Of a stretch of DNA of 41,614 bases, positions 1 through 7,720 are shown piece after piece. A program made the translations under genes and the position numbers. The notes beneath the pieces were generated by a model. That model saw only the letters and a program-made list of their open reading frames with translations. It did not search any database and was not told the DNA's origin. Source of the stretch: Methanocrinis alkalitolerans (GTDB lineage Archaea > Halobacteriota > Methanosarcinia > Methanotrichales > Methanotrichaceae); the NCBI RefSeq assembly GCF_029167205.1, contig NZ_JARFPL010000022.1, positions 1 to 41,614 on the forward strand, written 5' to 3'. Numbering within the stretch: the stretch's first letter is position 1; each line of letters begins with the position of its first letter.

Positions 1-115
1 AATCAGAGCTGAAGGACTCGTAGAATTAGTAAAAAATATTTTGGAGTATTTTAACCTGCCGATACCGGATGGCGGACTGCTTCATCTGATAAGGGAGATG
101 GGAATCAAAACTTAG
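1..115 (+). CDS. C-terminal end of an unidentified protein (partial)
   Basis: An open frame runs from base 2 to a TAG at 113-115 and gives 37 residues ending HLIREMGIKT. The start lies outside the window. The fragment is leucine-rich and probably helical, but it is too short to assign to a family. It is more AT-rich than the genes that follow. It could be a real gene end or chance; the absence of stops across the whole visible stretch and the protein-like composition favour a gene end. Confidence 0.45.
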   Translation, partial: IRAEGLVELVKNILEYFNLPIPDGGLLHLIREMGIKT

Positions 116-375
116 AAAGTAGAGTTATGAGTATCTTCATCAGTCTCCCTCAATCCAATGCCGACGCCATCTCGACAATAAGCTCCAATAAATAAAAGCG
201 TTCCGCTTCTCGAAGAAAATATCGAAGGCTCTGTCGGCGAAAATGGCAAAGGGCGATCGAGAAATCCGGATGATCTGCGGATGGATGGTTTGGGCAGGGA
301 TGATCCACGGGTGGATGATGTGCGGATTTATGTAGTTTGGAAGTAATCAGGCCAGGGAATTGGAGGCGATTCATT
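116..375. other. Intergenic stretch with short palindromes, no gene seen
   Basis: No frame here looks like a protein. The right part is a cluster of GGATGATC/GGATGG-like words, including a 14-bp palindrome at 303-316 (ATCCAC, GG, GTGGAT). This sits about 60 bp before the start of the next gene and could be a regulator site or a hairpin. I see no convincing TATA box. Confidence 0.4.
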
Positions 376-879
376 ATGGCATCGAGGGTCAGCAAGTTCG
401 AGAGGGAGGTCGTAGCCGCCTTTGGAGGGTCGGTGGAGGACTACAGGAAAGGGAAGATCGAGACCGAAGACGACTTTCTCGCCTCTCTATACCACCACCT
501 CCGGGGCCACACCGACAAAAATAGGATCATGAAGATCTCGATTGGCCGCCCCGTCGGGGATGCGACCCCAGCCATCTCCGTCTTCAAGGGGGACGAATGC
601 CTCGTCGTCATAGAGATCCTGACGGCCACGAGGTCAGGAGGGAAGGCCGTCCCCTTCGACCGGTCGAAGGTCAAGGAGAGGATCGAGAGGCTGAAGGCCT
701 GCGCCCCCTTCTGCGAGAGGGGTTTTCTCATCTGCATCGACGAGGGAGGGCCGGGGTTCGAGGACGGCCCCGCCGGGTGGAAGGAGGATTACTACAGAAA
801 CCTCTGGCACGAGGCGGGGGAGGATAAGACCTACCTCTTCGAGGTGAAGAAGGGGCGGACGAACAAGCGGAGAGTCTAG
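376..879 (+). CDS. Hypothetical protein, 167 aa
   Basis: I do not recognise the family. The protein is mixed alpha/beta with a hydrophobic strand and acidic residue (ECLVVIEILTATRSGG, about residues 75-90), a basic helix (KVKERIERLKA), a second strand (RGFLICIDEGG) and a basic tail (KKGRTNKRRV). This strand-helix-strand order is compatible with a small nuclease-like or ligand-binding fold, but no catalytic motif is clear. ATG 376 is chosen because GGAGG lies at 362-366 with suitable spacing; an upstream TTG at 337 has no such support. The TAG stop abuts the ATG of tex, so the two genes are probably co-transcribed and translationally coupled. Confidence 0.75.
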   Translation: MASRVSKFEREVVAAFGGSVEDYRKGKIETEDDFLASLYHHLRGHTDKNRIMKISIGRPVGDATPAISVFKGDECLVVIEILTATRSGGKAVPFDRSKVKERIERLKACAPFCERGFLICIDEGGPGFEDGPAGWKEDYYRNLWHEAGEDKTYLFEVKKGRTNKRRV

Positions 880-3057
880 ATGGACGCCCCTCGGATCGCG
901 GCAGATCTGGGCCTTGGGGCCGGCCAGGTCCGGGCGGCTGCGAGCCTTCTGGCCGACGGCAAGACGATCCCCTTCATCGCCCGGTACAGGAAGGAGGTGA
1001 CGGGGGGGCTCGATGAGGTGGCCATCTCCGCCATCCGCGACCTCGTCGAGAGGTACGGCGAGCTCGACCGGAGGCGGGCCTCGATATTGAACTCCCTGCG
1101 GGAGAGGGGGGTCCTCACCCCCGACCTCGAAGGGAGGATCACGGCGGCCCAGACGCTATCCGTCCTCGAAGACCTCTACCTCCCCTTCAGGCCGAAGCGG
1201 AGGACCCGGGCCTCCGCCGCCCGGGAGCGGGGTTTGCTTCCATTGGCCGATCTGATCTTCGAGCAGGGGAGGATCGATCCTCCCGCCGAGGCGGCCCGGT
1301 TCGTCGATCAGGAGAAGGGCGTCGGATCGATCGAGGAGGCTCTGGCGGGGGCCCGGGACATCATCGCCGAGAGGGCGAGCGAGAACCCGGAGGCTCGGTC
1401 GCAGATCAGGCGACTGTTTTCTGAAGAGGGTATTTTGCGGTCGAAGTCTTCGGCGAAAGCCGACGGCGACGGCTCCAAGTACCGGGACTACGCCGACTGG
1501 TCCGAGTCGCTCTTTCGGGCGCCGTCCCATCGGGTGATGGCGGTCCTGAGGGGCAAAAACGAGGGGCACCTCGTCCTCCACGCCGAGCCGCCTGCCGATA
1601 AGGCGCTCGCCATCCTCCGCCGGTTATTCATCCGGGGGAAGGGCCCCGCCTCCGAGGAGGTCCGCCTCGCCCTCGAGGACGGCTACAGGAGGCTCCTCGC
1701 CCCCGCCATGGAGAGGGAGGCGCTCTCGGCGGCAAAGGAGAAGGCAGAGGAGAGGTCGATCGCGGTCTTCGCCGAGAACCTCCGCCACCTCCTCCTGGAG
1801 CCGCCCCTGGGGGAGAGGACGGTCCTGGCCGTCGATCCGGGGTTTAGGACCGGCTGCAAGGTCGTCGTCCTCGATCCTCTGGGGTCTCTGGCGGCAAAGG
1901 GGGTGATATACCCCCACCCGCCCCAGAATATGGTCCGGGAGGCGAAAGATAAGATCGTCTCTCTCTGCGAAGAGTTCGGCGTCGAGTTCATAGCCGTCGG
2001 AAACGGTACCGCAGGGAGGCAGACCGAGGAGTTTCTAAGGAGGCTACAGATCCCCGGCGACCCCCCCATAGTCATGGTCGACGAGGCGGGAGCCTCCGTC
2101 TACTCCGCCTCGAAATGCGCCCGGGACGAGTTTCCTGACGAGGACGCCACCGTTAGAGGCGCCGTCTCCATAGGAAGGAGGCTTCAGGATCCCCTGGCGG
2201 AGCTCGTCAAGATCGACCCACGTTCCATCGGCGTCGGCCAGTACCAGCACGACGTAGATGAGAAGGCCCTGAAAGGAAAGCTCGACGAGGTCGTCGAGCT
2301 TTGCGTCAACGCCGTCGGGGTCGACCTGAACACCGCAAGCCGGGAGCTTTTAGCCCGGGTCTCGGGGCTGGGGCCGAGGCTCGCAGGATCGATAGTCCTC
2401 TATCGGGAAAAGAGCGGCCCCTTCCGGTCGAGGGAGGAGCTCAAGAAGGTCCCCGGCCTCGGCCCCCGGGCCTTCGAGCAGGCGGCGGGCTTCCTGCGGA
2501 TTCGGGGCGGTGTGAGCCCCCTCGACGGCTCCGCCGTCCATCCCGAGAGCTACGGCATCGTCGAGGCGATGGCAAGAGACCTGGGCGCCACTGTCGAGGA
2601 GCTGATCGAAGACGCCGCCCTCCAAAAAAGGATAGACCCTGAGAGGTACGTCTCCGGGACGGCAGGCCTTCCCACCATCCGGGACATCCTCGCGGAGCTC
2701 GCAAAGCCCGGAAGAGACCCCCGCCGGGAGTTTGAGATCTACAGCTTCGCCCCCGGCGTCGCGAAGATCGAGGACCTGCGGCCTGGGATGGTCCTTCGCG
2801 GCGTCGTGACCAACGTCGCCGCCTTCGGCGCCTTCGTCGACGTCGGGGTCCACCAGGACGGCCTCGTCCACATAAGCGAGCTCGCCGACCGGTTCGTCCG
2901 GGACCCGGCGGAGGTGGTGAGGGTCCACCAGAGGGTGGAGGTCTTCGTCCTGGCGGTGGACCTGGAGAGAAAGAGGATATCCCTATCGATGAGGAAGAGG
3001 ATATCCCTATCGATGAGGAAGAGGCCAGAGGTGGCGAATGGCGAAGCTCGACCCTGA
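880..3057 (+). CDS. tex: Tex-family RNA-binding protein (S1, YqgF-like and HhH domains)
   Basis: Tex proteins bind nucleic acid and are linked to transcription in bacteria; eukaryotic Spt6 shares the architecture. The 725-residue length is close to the usual 720-780. In order I see the helical N-terminal Tex region (PFIARYRKEVTGGLDE near residue 30), a YqgF/RuvC-like domain opening with VLAVDPGFRTGCK near residue 315, a double helix-hairpin-helix (VSGLGPRLAGSIV and VPGLGPRAFEQA, about 490-540), and a C-terminal S1 domain (LRPGMVLRGVVTNVAAFGAFVDVGV, positions about 2770-2850, then DGLVHISELAD). The C-terminus carries an in-frame 24-bp duplication. The gene starts right at the preceding stop and overlaps the next gene by 20 bp, suggesting an operon. 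Tex is mainly bacterial; its presence in an archaeon suggests old transfer. Confidence 0.95.
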   Translation: MDAPRIAADLGLGAGQVRAAASLLADGKTIPFIARYRKEVTGGLDEVAISAIRDLVERYGELDRRRASILNSLRERGVLTPDLEGRITAAQTLSVLEDLYLPFRPKRRTRASAARERGLLPLADLIFEQGRIDPPAEAARFVDQEKGVGSIEEALAGARDIIAERASENPEARSQIRRLFSEEGILRSKSSAKADGDGSKYRDYADWSESLFRAPSHRVMAVLRGKNEGHLVLHAEPPADKALAILRRLFIRGKGPASEEVRLALEDGYRRLLAPAMEREALSAAKEKAEERSIAVFAENLRHLLLEPPLGERTVLAVDPGFRTGCKVVVLDPLGSLAAKGVIYPHPPQNMVREAKDKIVSLCEEFGVEFIAVGNGTAGRQTEEFLRRLQIPGDPPIVMVDEAGASVYSASKCARDEFPDEDATVRGAVSIGRRLQDPLAELVKIDPRSIGVGQYQHDVDEKALKGKLDEVVELCVNAVGVDLNTASRELLARVSGLGPRLAGSIVLYREKSGPFRSREELKKVPGLGPRAFEQAAGFLRIRGGVSPLDGSAVHPESYGIVEAMARDLGATVEELIEDAALQKRIDPERYVSGTAGLPTIRDILAELAKPGRDPRREFEIYSFAPGVAKIEDLRPGMVLRGVVTNVAAFGAFVDVGVHQDGLVHISELADRFVRDPAEVVRVHQRVEVFVLAVDLERKRISLSMRKRISLSMRKRPEVANGEARP
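2971..3018 (+). repeat. In-frame 24-bp tandem duplication at the end of tex
   Basis: The 24 bases at 2971-2994 are repeated exactly at 2995-3018, followed by another six matching bases. The peptide KRISLSMR is therefore written twice at the last strand of the S1 domain. It adds eight residues and keeps the frame. Confidence 0.95.
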
Positions 3058-3736
3058 AGGTCGAGCGGGGGATCTCCCGGCGGATAGGTCGGCTTGTGAG
3101 GATCTCATCGGGGCCGAGCTGATCGAGGAGATCGGAGCCCTCTACGAAGGCAAGGACCCCGCCCACGACCTCACCCACGCCCTGCGGGTCTGCAGGACCG
3201 CCATGGCGATAGCCGAGGCGGAGGGGGCGGACCCTACGATCGTCGCCCTCGCCGCCCTCCTCCACGACGCCGCCTCCGGGCCGAAGAACCGGGATAGGTC
3301 GGAGGAGGCGGATGAGAGGGTCCTTGAGACCGTCGAGCCCCTCTTGAAGAGGTGGGGATATCCCGATGTGGTGATCGAGGGGGTCCTGCGCGCCGTGGAG
3401 GTCCACAGCTACTCGAAGGGGATCGATCCCGCCACACTGGAGGCGAGGGTCCTGCAGGACGCCGATCGGCTCGATGCCATCGGGGCTATAGGGATCGCCA
3501 GGGTTTTTATGACGGGCGGCGCCCTCGGCCGGCCCCTCTACAACCCCGACGATCCCTTCTGCCGGGGGCGGGAGGCTGACGACGGGGAGTGGAACCTGGA
3601 CCACTTCTTCTCGAAGCTTTTGAAGCTGGAAGAGGGGATGCACACCCCGACGGGGAAAAGGCTCGCAACAAGGAGGGGCGAGGTCTTGAGGAGGTACCTG
3701 ACGGACCTGGAGGAGGAGATCTCGAAAGGGATATAG
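3038..3736 (+). CDS. HD-domain phosphohydrolase
   Basis: This is a metal-dependent hydrolase of the HD superfamily (232 aa), a group that acts on nucleotides or other phosphoesters; the substrate cannot be told from sequence. The metal ligands are visible: H47 in HDLTHALRV, H76-D77 in AALLHDAASG, and the late Asp in DADRLDAIGAIGIAR (about residues 141-150). The last motif, followed by a GGALGRPLYNP-type loop, resembles the YedJ/PF01966 subgroup. The ATG lies inside the end of tex (20-bp overlap) with GAGGTGG just upstream, so translation is probably coupled to tex. The C-terminus is rich in Arg and Glu. Confidence 0.9.
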   Translation: MAKLDPEGRAGDLPADRSACEDLIGAELIEEIGALYEGKDPAHDLTHALRVCRTAMAIAEAEGADPTIVALAALLHDAASGPKNRDRSEEADERVLETVEPLLKRWGYPDVVIEGVLRAVEVHSYSKGIDPATLEARVLQDADRLDAIGAIGIARVFMTGGALGRPLYNPDDPFCRGREADDGEWNLDHFFSKLLKLEEGMHTPTGKRLATRRGEVLRRYLTDLEEEISKGI

Positions 3737-3907
3737 GGACGAAAGCCCGACCGATCGGTGAGAAGGACGAGGGGAGAGAGGATGAGGGCCTGGATGAAGG
3801 TGAGGAATAAGGAGGATGTCTCGGATGAAGATGAGGGATAGGATGGGGCATGGGACGGAGGCGAGGGATTGAAGCAGAGGATGACAGAGAAGGCGGGGGG
3901 AGCTGAT

Positions 3908-5086
3908 ATGGAGCTTGTTCTCCACCCGAGGTCGGAGATCGACGCGAGGACCAAGGGACTTCAGAGCAGGATGGAGGACCTCGACGGGGCCATCATCTTC
4001 CAGTCCGTGGACATGCTATACTTCTCGGGGACCGCCCAGGAGGGGCTCGTCTACGTCCCGTCGGAGCCGGAGGCCGAGGCCGTCGTCATGGTGAGAAAGA
4101 GCCTGGAGAGGGCGAGGGAGGAGTCGCCCCTGGATGTCAGGCCCTTGCGGAGCCTCAAAAACCTCAAGGCTGACCTCACCATCCCCGATGGGGCGAGGAT
4201 CGGCCTGGAGCTCGACGTCCTTCCTTTCAACAACTACGCGCGGGTGAAGGCCGCCCTGGGAGATGCAGAGCTCGTCGACGTCTCCGAGGAGATCAAGCAG
4301 GTCAGGTCCGTCAAGTCGAAGTTTGAGATCCGGCTCATCAGGGCCGCGGCCCGGATCCTCGAAGCTGGGATCGGCTCGGTCCCCGAGCACCTCCGGGAGG
4401 GGATGACGGAGATTGAGCTGGCGGCGAGGCTCGAGGCGGAGATGAGATCCTTGGGCCACCAGGGTTCCCTCCGGTTCCGAAGGTTCAACCACGACCTGCC
4501 CCTCGGCCACCTGATGGCGGGGCCCAACGCCGCCTATCCCAGCTACGTCGCCTCGCCGACAGGCGGCGTAGGCCCCTCCCTCCTCCAGCCCCAGGGGCCG
4601 GGATTTCGCAAGATCAAGAGGAACGAGCCGGTCCTCGTCGACTACGGCGGGGTCTACAACGGATACATCGCCGACGAGACGAGGATCTTCTCCCTCGGCC
4701 GCCTCCCCGAAGATCTGGAGGAGGCCCACGCCGCCGCCCTGGAGGTGGAGAGGTCCGTCGCCGAGGCGCTCCGTCCGGGAAACTCAGGCCGGGAGATCTA
4801 TGAGATATCCGAATCCAGGGGCGAGGAGCTCGGTTACAGTGACGCCCTCGGCGGCCCCTTGGGGGCGAAGTGCGGCTTCGTCGGCCACGGCGTCGGCCTC
4901 GAGATCGACGAATACCCCGTCCTCGGCCCCGTCGATCACGAGATCCTCCCCAACATGACCGTCGCCGTAGAGCCGAAGATGATATATCCGGGGGTAGGGG
5001 TCGTAGGGATCGAGGATACCTTCCTCACCACCGATTCCGGTCCGACAAGGCTGACGAGGCTCCCCCAGGAGATATGGCGGGTCTGA
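3908..5086 (+). CDS. M24 family metallopeptidase (Xaa-Pro aminopeptidase-like)
   Basis: This is a probable cytoplasmic dipeptidase or aminopeptidase of the creatinase/methionine aminopeptidase fold, 392 aa from this start. The N-terminal creatinase-like domain (about 1-135) includes DGAIIFQSVDMLYFSG. The C-terminal pita-bread domain has all five metal ligands in order: two Asp in VDYGGVYNGYIADETR, His in GHGVGLEIDEYP, Glu in VAVEPKM and Glu in GIEDTF. ATG 3908 is preferred over a TTG at 3869 because GGGGGGAG lies just before it. About 170 bp of purine-rich DNA separate it from the HD gene, so it may have its own promoter. Whether it prefers proline substrates cannot be judged by eye. Confidence 0.92.
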   Translation: MELVLHPRSEIDARTKGLQSRMEDLDGAIIFQSVDMLYFSGTAQEGLVYVPSEPEAEAVVMVRKSLERAREESPLDVRPLRSLKNLKADLTIPDGARIGLELDVLPFNNYARVKAALGDAELVDVSEEIKQVRSVKSKFEIRLIRAAARILEAGIGSVPEHLREGMTEIELAARLEAEMRSLGHQGSLRFRRFNHDLPLGHLMAGPNAAYPSYVASPTGGVGPSLLQPQGPGFRKIKRNEPVLVDYGGVYNGYIADETRIFSLGRLPEDLEEAHAAALEVERSVAEALRPGNSGREIYEISESRGEELGYSDALGGPLGAKCGFVGHGVGLEIDEYPVLGPVDHEILPNMTVAVEPKMIYPGVGVVGIEDTFLTTDSGPTRLTRLPQEIWRV

Positions 5087-5099
5087 GAGGCGAGAGGGC

Positions 5100-5435
5100 T
5101 CATTCATCGAAGTAGTCGAGGATCGCTGGAAGGAGCTCTTTCCTCTCCACCAGATTTGCGGCGACGCGGCGGAACCTGTTGTAGTTCTCCCTCTCCCCCT
5201 CGGAGGCGAGGTCCGGCCTCTGGCCGGTCTGGAGGAGGAATATGAAAGATCGCAGCCCCCGGTTGTACTCGGATATTCTCTCCATCTCCTCGGGGGAGGC
5301 GCCTTCCCTTCTCCTGTGGACGAGGAGGTCGTCGGCGGCGTACCCCTCCTTCAGGGTAAAGATGAGGAGGTCGTGGTAGGGGAGGTCGGCGATCGCATCG
5401 ATGAACCTGTCCATGTCGCAGTCTTCGGATATCAT
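5100..5435 (-). CDS. Small conserved-looking cytoplasmic protein, 111 aa, function unknown
   Basis: An acidic, helical protein (start MISEDCDMDRF, end LPAILDYFDE) without signal peptide or membrane segment. I cannot assign a family. Its codon use and G+C match the core genes on its left, not the AT-rich cassette on its right. A TATA box at 5469-5477 gives a leader of only about 12 nt, so it may be translated almost leaderless. It is convergent with the M24 peptidase, 13 bp apart. Confidence 0.75.
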   Translation of the reverse strand: MISEDCDMDRFIDAIADLPYHDLLIFTLKEGYAADDLLVHRRREGASPEEMERISEYNRGLRSFIFLLQTGQRPDLASEGERENYNRFRRVAANLVERKELLPAILDYFDE

Positions 5436-5468
5436 CGTTTATTCTACAGTCTCTTGAATTATTTTAGA

Positions 5469-5477
5469 TTTTATATA
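5469..5477 (-). promoter_or_regulatory. TATA box for the 111-aa gene
   Basis: On the minus strand the sequence reads AGTATATAAAATC, a strong archaeal TATA element about 35-40 bp before the ATG at 5435. It abuts the stop of the AT-rich cassette, so the small gene need not depend on cassette transcription. Confidence 0.6.
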
Positions 5478-6107
5478 CTAATCTTGCCAGGCGAACGGTG
5501 TTATTGATCCACCATTTTGTTGATTATATTGATCGAACTCTTCTTTAGTCAGTGAATACCATTCGTCATACGGATATCTTTTAAAATAATGCGCAATGCT
5601 TTCTCTATAATGTTGATAAGCCACATCGACCAAACGACCTTTACGTAATATATTCATACTCTGTTTTAAATCAGACGATTGTATTTGAAAAACTCTATGA
5701 AAATTCACTGCCATTCTTTCTTTAAAGCCGAATTCTTCATCGGCCGGTAAATAAAACCATCTAGCATTTAATCGAGACTTTTGAGTAATCAAGCTTACCC
5801 ATTTGGGAGGTTTTTCTGGAAGGGTTAGGTTAGTTACTTCTTTAAAAGTCCCAATTTCAAATAGCGAAATAACTGGTGATCTAGACGCATCACAATCTTG
5901 TGTTGCAACGATACCCCAAACTTTTTTAAATGGCAGAATAAAGAGGACGTCGTCCCTGTCTTGTATAATGTCCCATTTTGTATCCTCATATTCTCCATAC
6001 TCTGACATTACAGCTAATTGTCCCAAGGTAGGTAAAATAATAGGAAGAGGGTAGAATATGTCGCCCTGTCTAATAGGCATATGATCTTCTACTAATTCGT
6101 AGATCAC
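5478..6107 (-). CDS. Cassette gene 3: QGDI/TQDCD-motif protein of unknown function
   Basis: Third gene of an AT-rich three-gene cassette. The protein (209 aa from GTG 6107, 200 aa from ATG 6080) has an N-terminal MPIRQGDIFYPLP and a central VATQDCDASR followed by strands and a basic C-terminal helical part. I recall a loosely defined group of unannotated prokaryotic proteins with GDI near the start and TQDCD in the middle, often in accessory regions; this is memory, not a search. The family-like start favours ATG 6080, while GGAGG near 6118-6122 favours the GTG four bases after the upstream stop. No membrane segment. Conserved Asp, Cys and Asp could form a metal or catalytic site. Confidence 0.75.
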   Translation of the reverse strand: MIYELVEDHMPIRQGDIFYPLPIILPTLGQLAVMSEYGEYEDTKWDIIQDRDDVLFILPFKKVWGIVATQDCDASRSPVISLFEIGTFKEVTNLTLPEKPPKWVSLITQKSRLNARWFYLPADEEFGFKERMAVNFHRVFQIQSSDLKQSMNILRKGRLVDVAYQHYRESIAHYFKRYPYDEWYSLTKEEFDQYNQQNGGSITPFAWQD

Positions 6108-6110
6108 CTA

Positions 6111-6692
6111 TTAGTCATCCTCCTCATAAAATAGATTTTGTAGCTTTGATTCCAAATCTAGGAAGTGAATCCACTTCTCTTCAAAAATATCACGATTATT
6201 CATAGCTAATTCATAAGCACTTATCGGTGAAATCTTGATCGGACTGTCTTTATCCCTTTCCGATATAATTTTGTCAATTGAAACTTGACGTTCAATATCT
6301 CCCAGAAACCGATCAAACATTTTAAAGTCATTTACTAAGAATTCAGGTATTTTAATATGATGCAATGAGTATTTATCGATGCTTATAAAATCCTTAACAA
6401 TATTATCCCTTAAAACATTGGTCCTAGCGCTCATCAGATTTTTACCGAGACGTGAGCTATCACAACTAAAAGATCCAAAGGTCGACAAACGCAGCTCGGA
6501 ATTAATTTCATTCTCATAACTATCTATGCTGTCGTTACTGGAACTGATAAATGTCGATTGCTTGCCTTCTTCCTCCAAAATCGATGAGGATCGAATACTA
6601 AGATTAGATCGCTGAAATTGCTTGAAGTAATTTGGGGGACCTAACTCTACATTGACTGAGGATTGTGTTGGACTTAAAACGTCACCAGCCAA
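6111..6692 (-). CDS. Cassette gene 2: hypothetical protein, low-complexity N-terminus
   Basis: The protein is about 193 aa and I know no family for it. The first 85 residues are rich in Ser, Asn and Glu (SSSNDSIDSYENEINSE), probably disordered. The second half is helical with hydrophobic patches (IPEFLVNDFKMFDRFLGDIE) and ends in an acidic EEDD. TTG 6692 is preferred because GGAGG lies at 6701-6705 with an 8-nt gap; a GTG at 6707 would overlap that site and the upstream gene by 14 bp. Codon use is AT-rich like its neighbours. The spacing to both partners implies one transcript and tight coupling, so it may bridge the other two proteins. Confidence 0.7.
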   Translation of the reverse strand: MAGDVLSPTQSSVNVELGPPNYFKQFQRSNLSIRSSSILEEEGKQSTFISSSNDSIDSYENEINSELRLSTFGSFSCDSSRLGKNLMSARTNVLRDNIVKDFISIDKYSLHHIKIPEFLVNDFKMFDRFLGDIERQVSIDKIISERDKDSPIKISPISAYELAMNNRDIFEEKWIHFLDLESKLQNLFYEEDD

Positions 6693-6693
6693 A

Positions 6694-7308
6694 TTAACTT
6701 CCTCCACTTAATATTTTATTTACAATATGATAAGAATCATCACATAGTTCCGGCAAACCGCTTATATATTCGATAGCTTTTGTTACAGTCAACGGTTCAA
6801 CATCAAAATGATAGTTAAAATTAAATATCAATTTATTCTCTCCGCTAGGCTTAATTGAAAGATTCAATAAATAACGGTCTTTCTTTGCTTTGACTATACA
6901 TCCCAATTCTAGTTCATAGTCCTGAAAATTGTTAGATATATTTAAATCATTAATATTGATGTTAAATTCCGGCATGGTCTCACCCGGGGCAATCTGAGCA
7001 GACCAAATAAAATTTAAACCCAATGCTGAGTATGGTATGTGAGGCAACAATTCTAAATATTTAGCACCTATTTTTGCTAAGGATTTCTGATCTGATCTCA
7101 AATTTTTCAGACTGATTTGCAGTCTTTGTTGGTCAATAGTAATATTGTATGTTTCAGATTCAAAAACGGAAAATTGTGGTGTATTTACATAATTTATATA
7201 TTTCTCATCTAATAGCTTATTCTTCTCTATCCATTCGGGAGACATTATACTAGGATTATGTGCTGAAGCTAAGATAACAAGATCCATCTTCGACAATTCA
7301 ATTTCCAT
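6694..7308 (-). CDS. Cassette gene 1: NPSIMSPEW-motif protein of unknown function
   Basis: The first gene of the AT-rich cassette encodes 204 aa. Its opening, MDLVILASAHNPSIMSPEWI, then TPQFSVFESETYNITIDQQRLQI and a block around LPHIPYSALGLNFIWS, looks like a real conserved alpha/beta protein; I recall uncharacterised proteins with the NPSI-x-SP pattern near the N-terminus but no function. No signal peptide, membrane helix or classical catalytic motif is visible. ATG 7308 has GGAG at 7316-7319; a second ATG at 7287 would begin at MDLVIL. A TATA box lies at 7341-7352, so this is the promoter-proximal gene of the cassette. Confidence 0.78.
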   Translation of the reverse strand: MEIELSKMDLVILASAHNPSIMSPEWIEKNKLLDEKYINYVNTPQFSVFESETYNITIDQQRLQISLKNLRSDQKSLAKIGAKYLELLPHIPYSALGLNFIWSAQIAPGETMPEFNININDLNISNNFQDYELELGCIVKAKKDRYLLNLSIKPSGENKLIFNFNYHFDVEPLTVTKAIEYISGLPELCDDSYHIVNKILSGGS

Positions 7309-7720
7309 ATAGCATCTCCACTTCTACTTAGTTGAATTGCATATTTAAACTCTACGTTTTACACATAATCCACCACTTGAATCTCCACCAAAACGTTGGC
7401 TACTGCAAGGCTAACTCGCACCTACCTGGAAGATGGCAGGCCAGATCAAACGTCGCTCCACCACACATGCCCAAAAATCTAATGATATCTCTAAGTCTCG
7501 ATCATATTGCATTGGTCATCGGTTAAGAGAAGAATCGCGATGAGGCAGCGATCTCGGTAGCAAGTACGGTGAGATTGGCTTGGTCAAAAAGGCTACAGCA
7601 AGTCAGTCTTGAAATCGGATCAAATCTAGATAACGCATAATTCGTGTGAAAAATGGAAATATTGTGTAGCTTAAATTCCTTAACCGATGACCCATGGATC
7701 ATATTGCGCAATTCTAGAAC
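7309..7720. other. Gene-poor stretch upstream of the AT-rich cassette
   Basis: About 410 bp without a convincing gene. The right part (7523-7711, minus) has a short open frame, but its composition (SRLTCCSLFDQANLTV) shows no domain and no good ribosome site. The left end holds the cassette promoter. Base composition is intermediate between cassette and core genome, as expected for a junction or decayed DNA. I see no tRNA, direct repeat pair or integrase remnant that would mark an insertion boundary. Confidence 0.45.
7341..7352 (-). promoter_or_regulatory. TATA box of the AT-rich cassette
   Basis: The minus strand reads GTTTAAATATGC about 35-45 bp before ATG 7308, followed by a GTGGAGATG ribosome site. 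Predicted transcription start is near 7320. Assigned from motif and spacing only. Confidence 0.5.

Noticed and set aside
150..395. 81-codon minus-strand frame over the first intergenic region
   Set aside because: Poor protein composition, no ribosome site, and it runs into the well-supported plus-strand gene at 376.
3737..3907. Tiny purine-rich reading frame (MRAWMKVRNKEDVSDEDEG at 3781-3840)
   Set aside because: Nineteen codons of low-complexity GATGAGG repeats; no evidence of translation.
2441..3925. Long minus-strand frame (494 codons) opposite tex and the HD gene
   Set aside because: It is a G+C-rich antisense shadow: its sequence is runs of Pro, Gly and Arg, and both sense genes have complete motifs.
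7523..7711. 62-codon minus-strand frame upstream of the AT-rich cassette
   Set aside because: No domain, no clear ribosome site or promoter, atypical composition; more likely chance.
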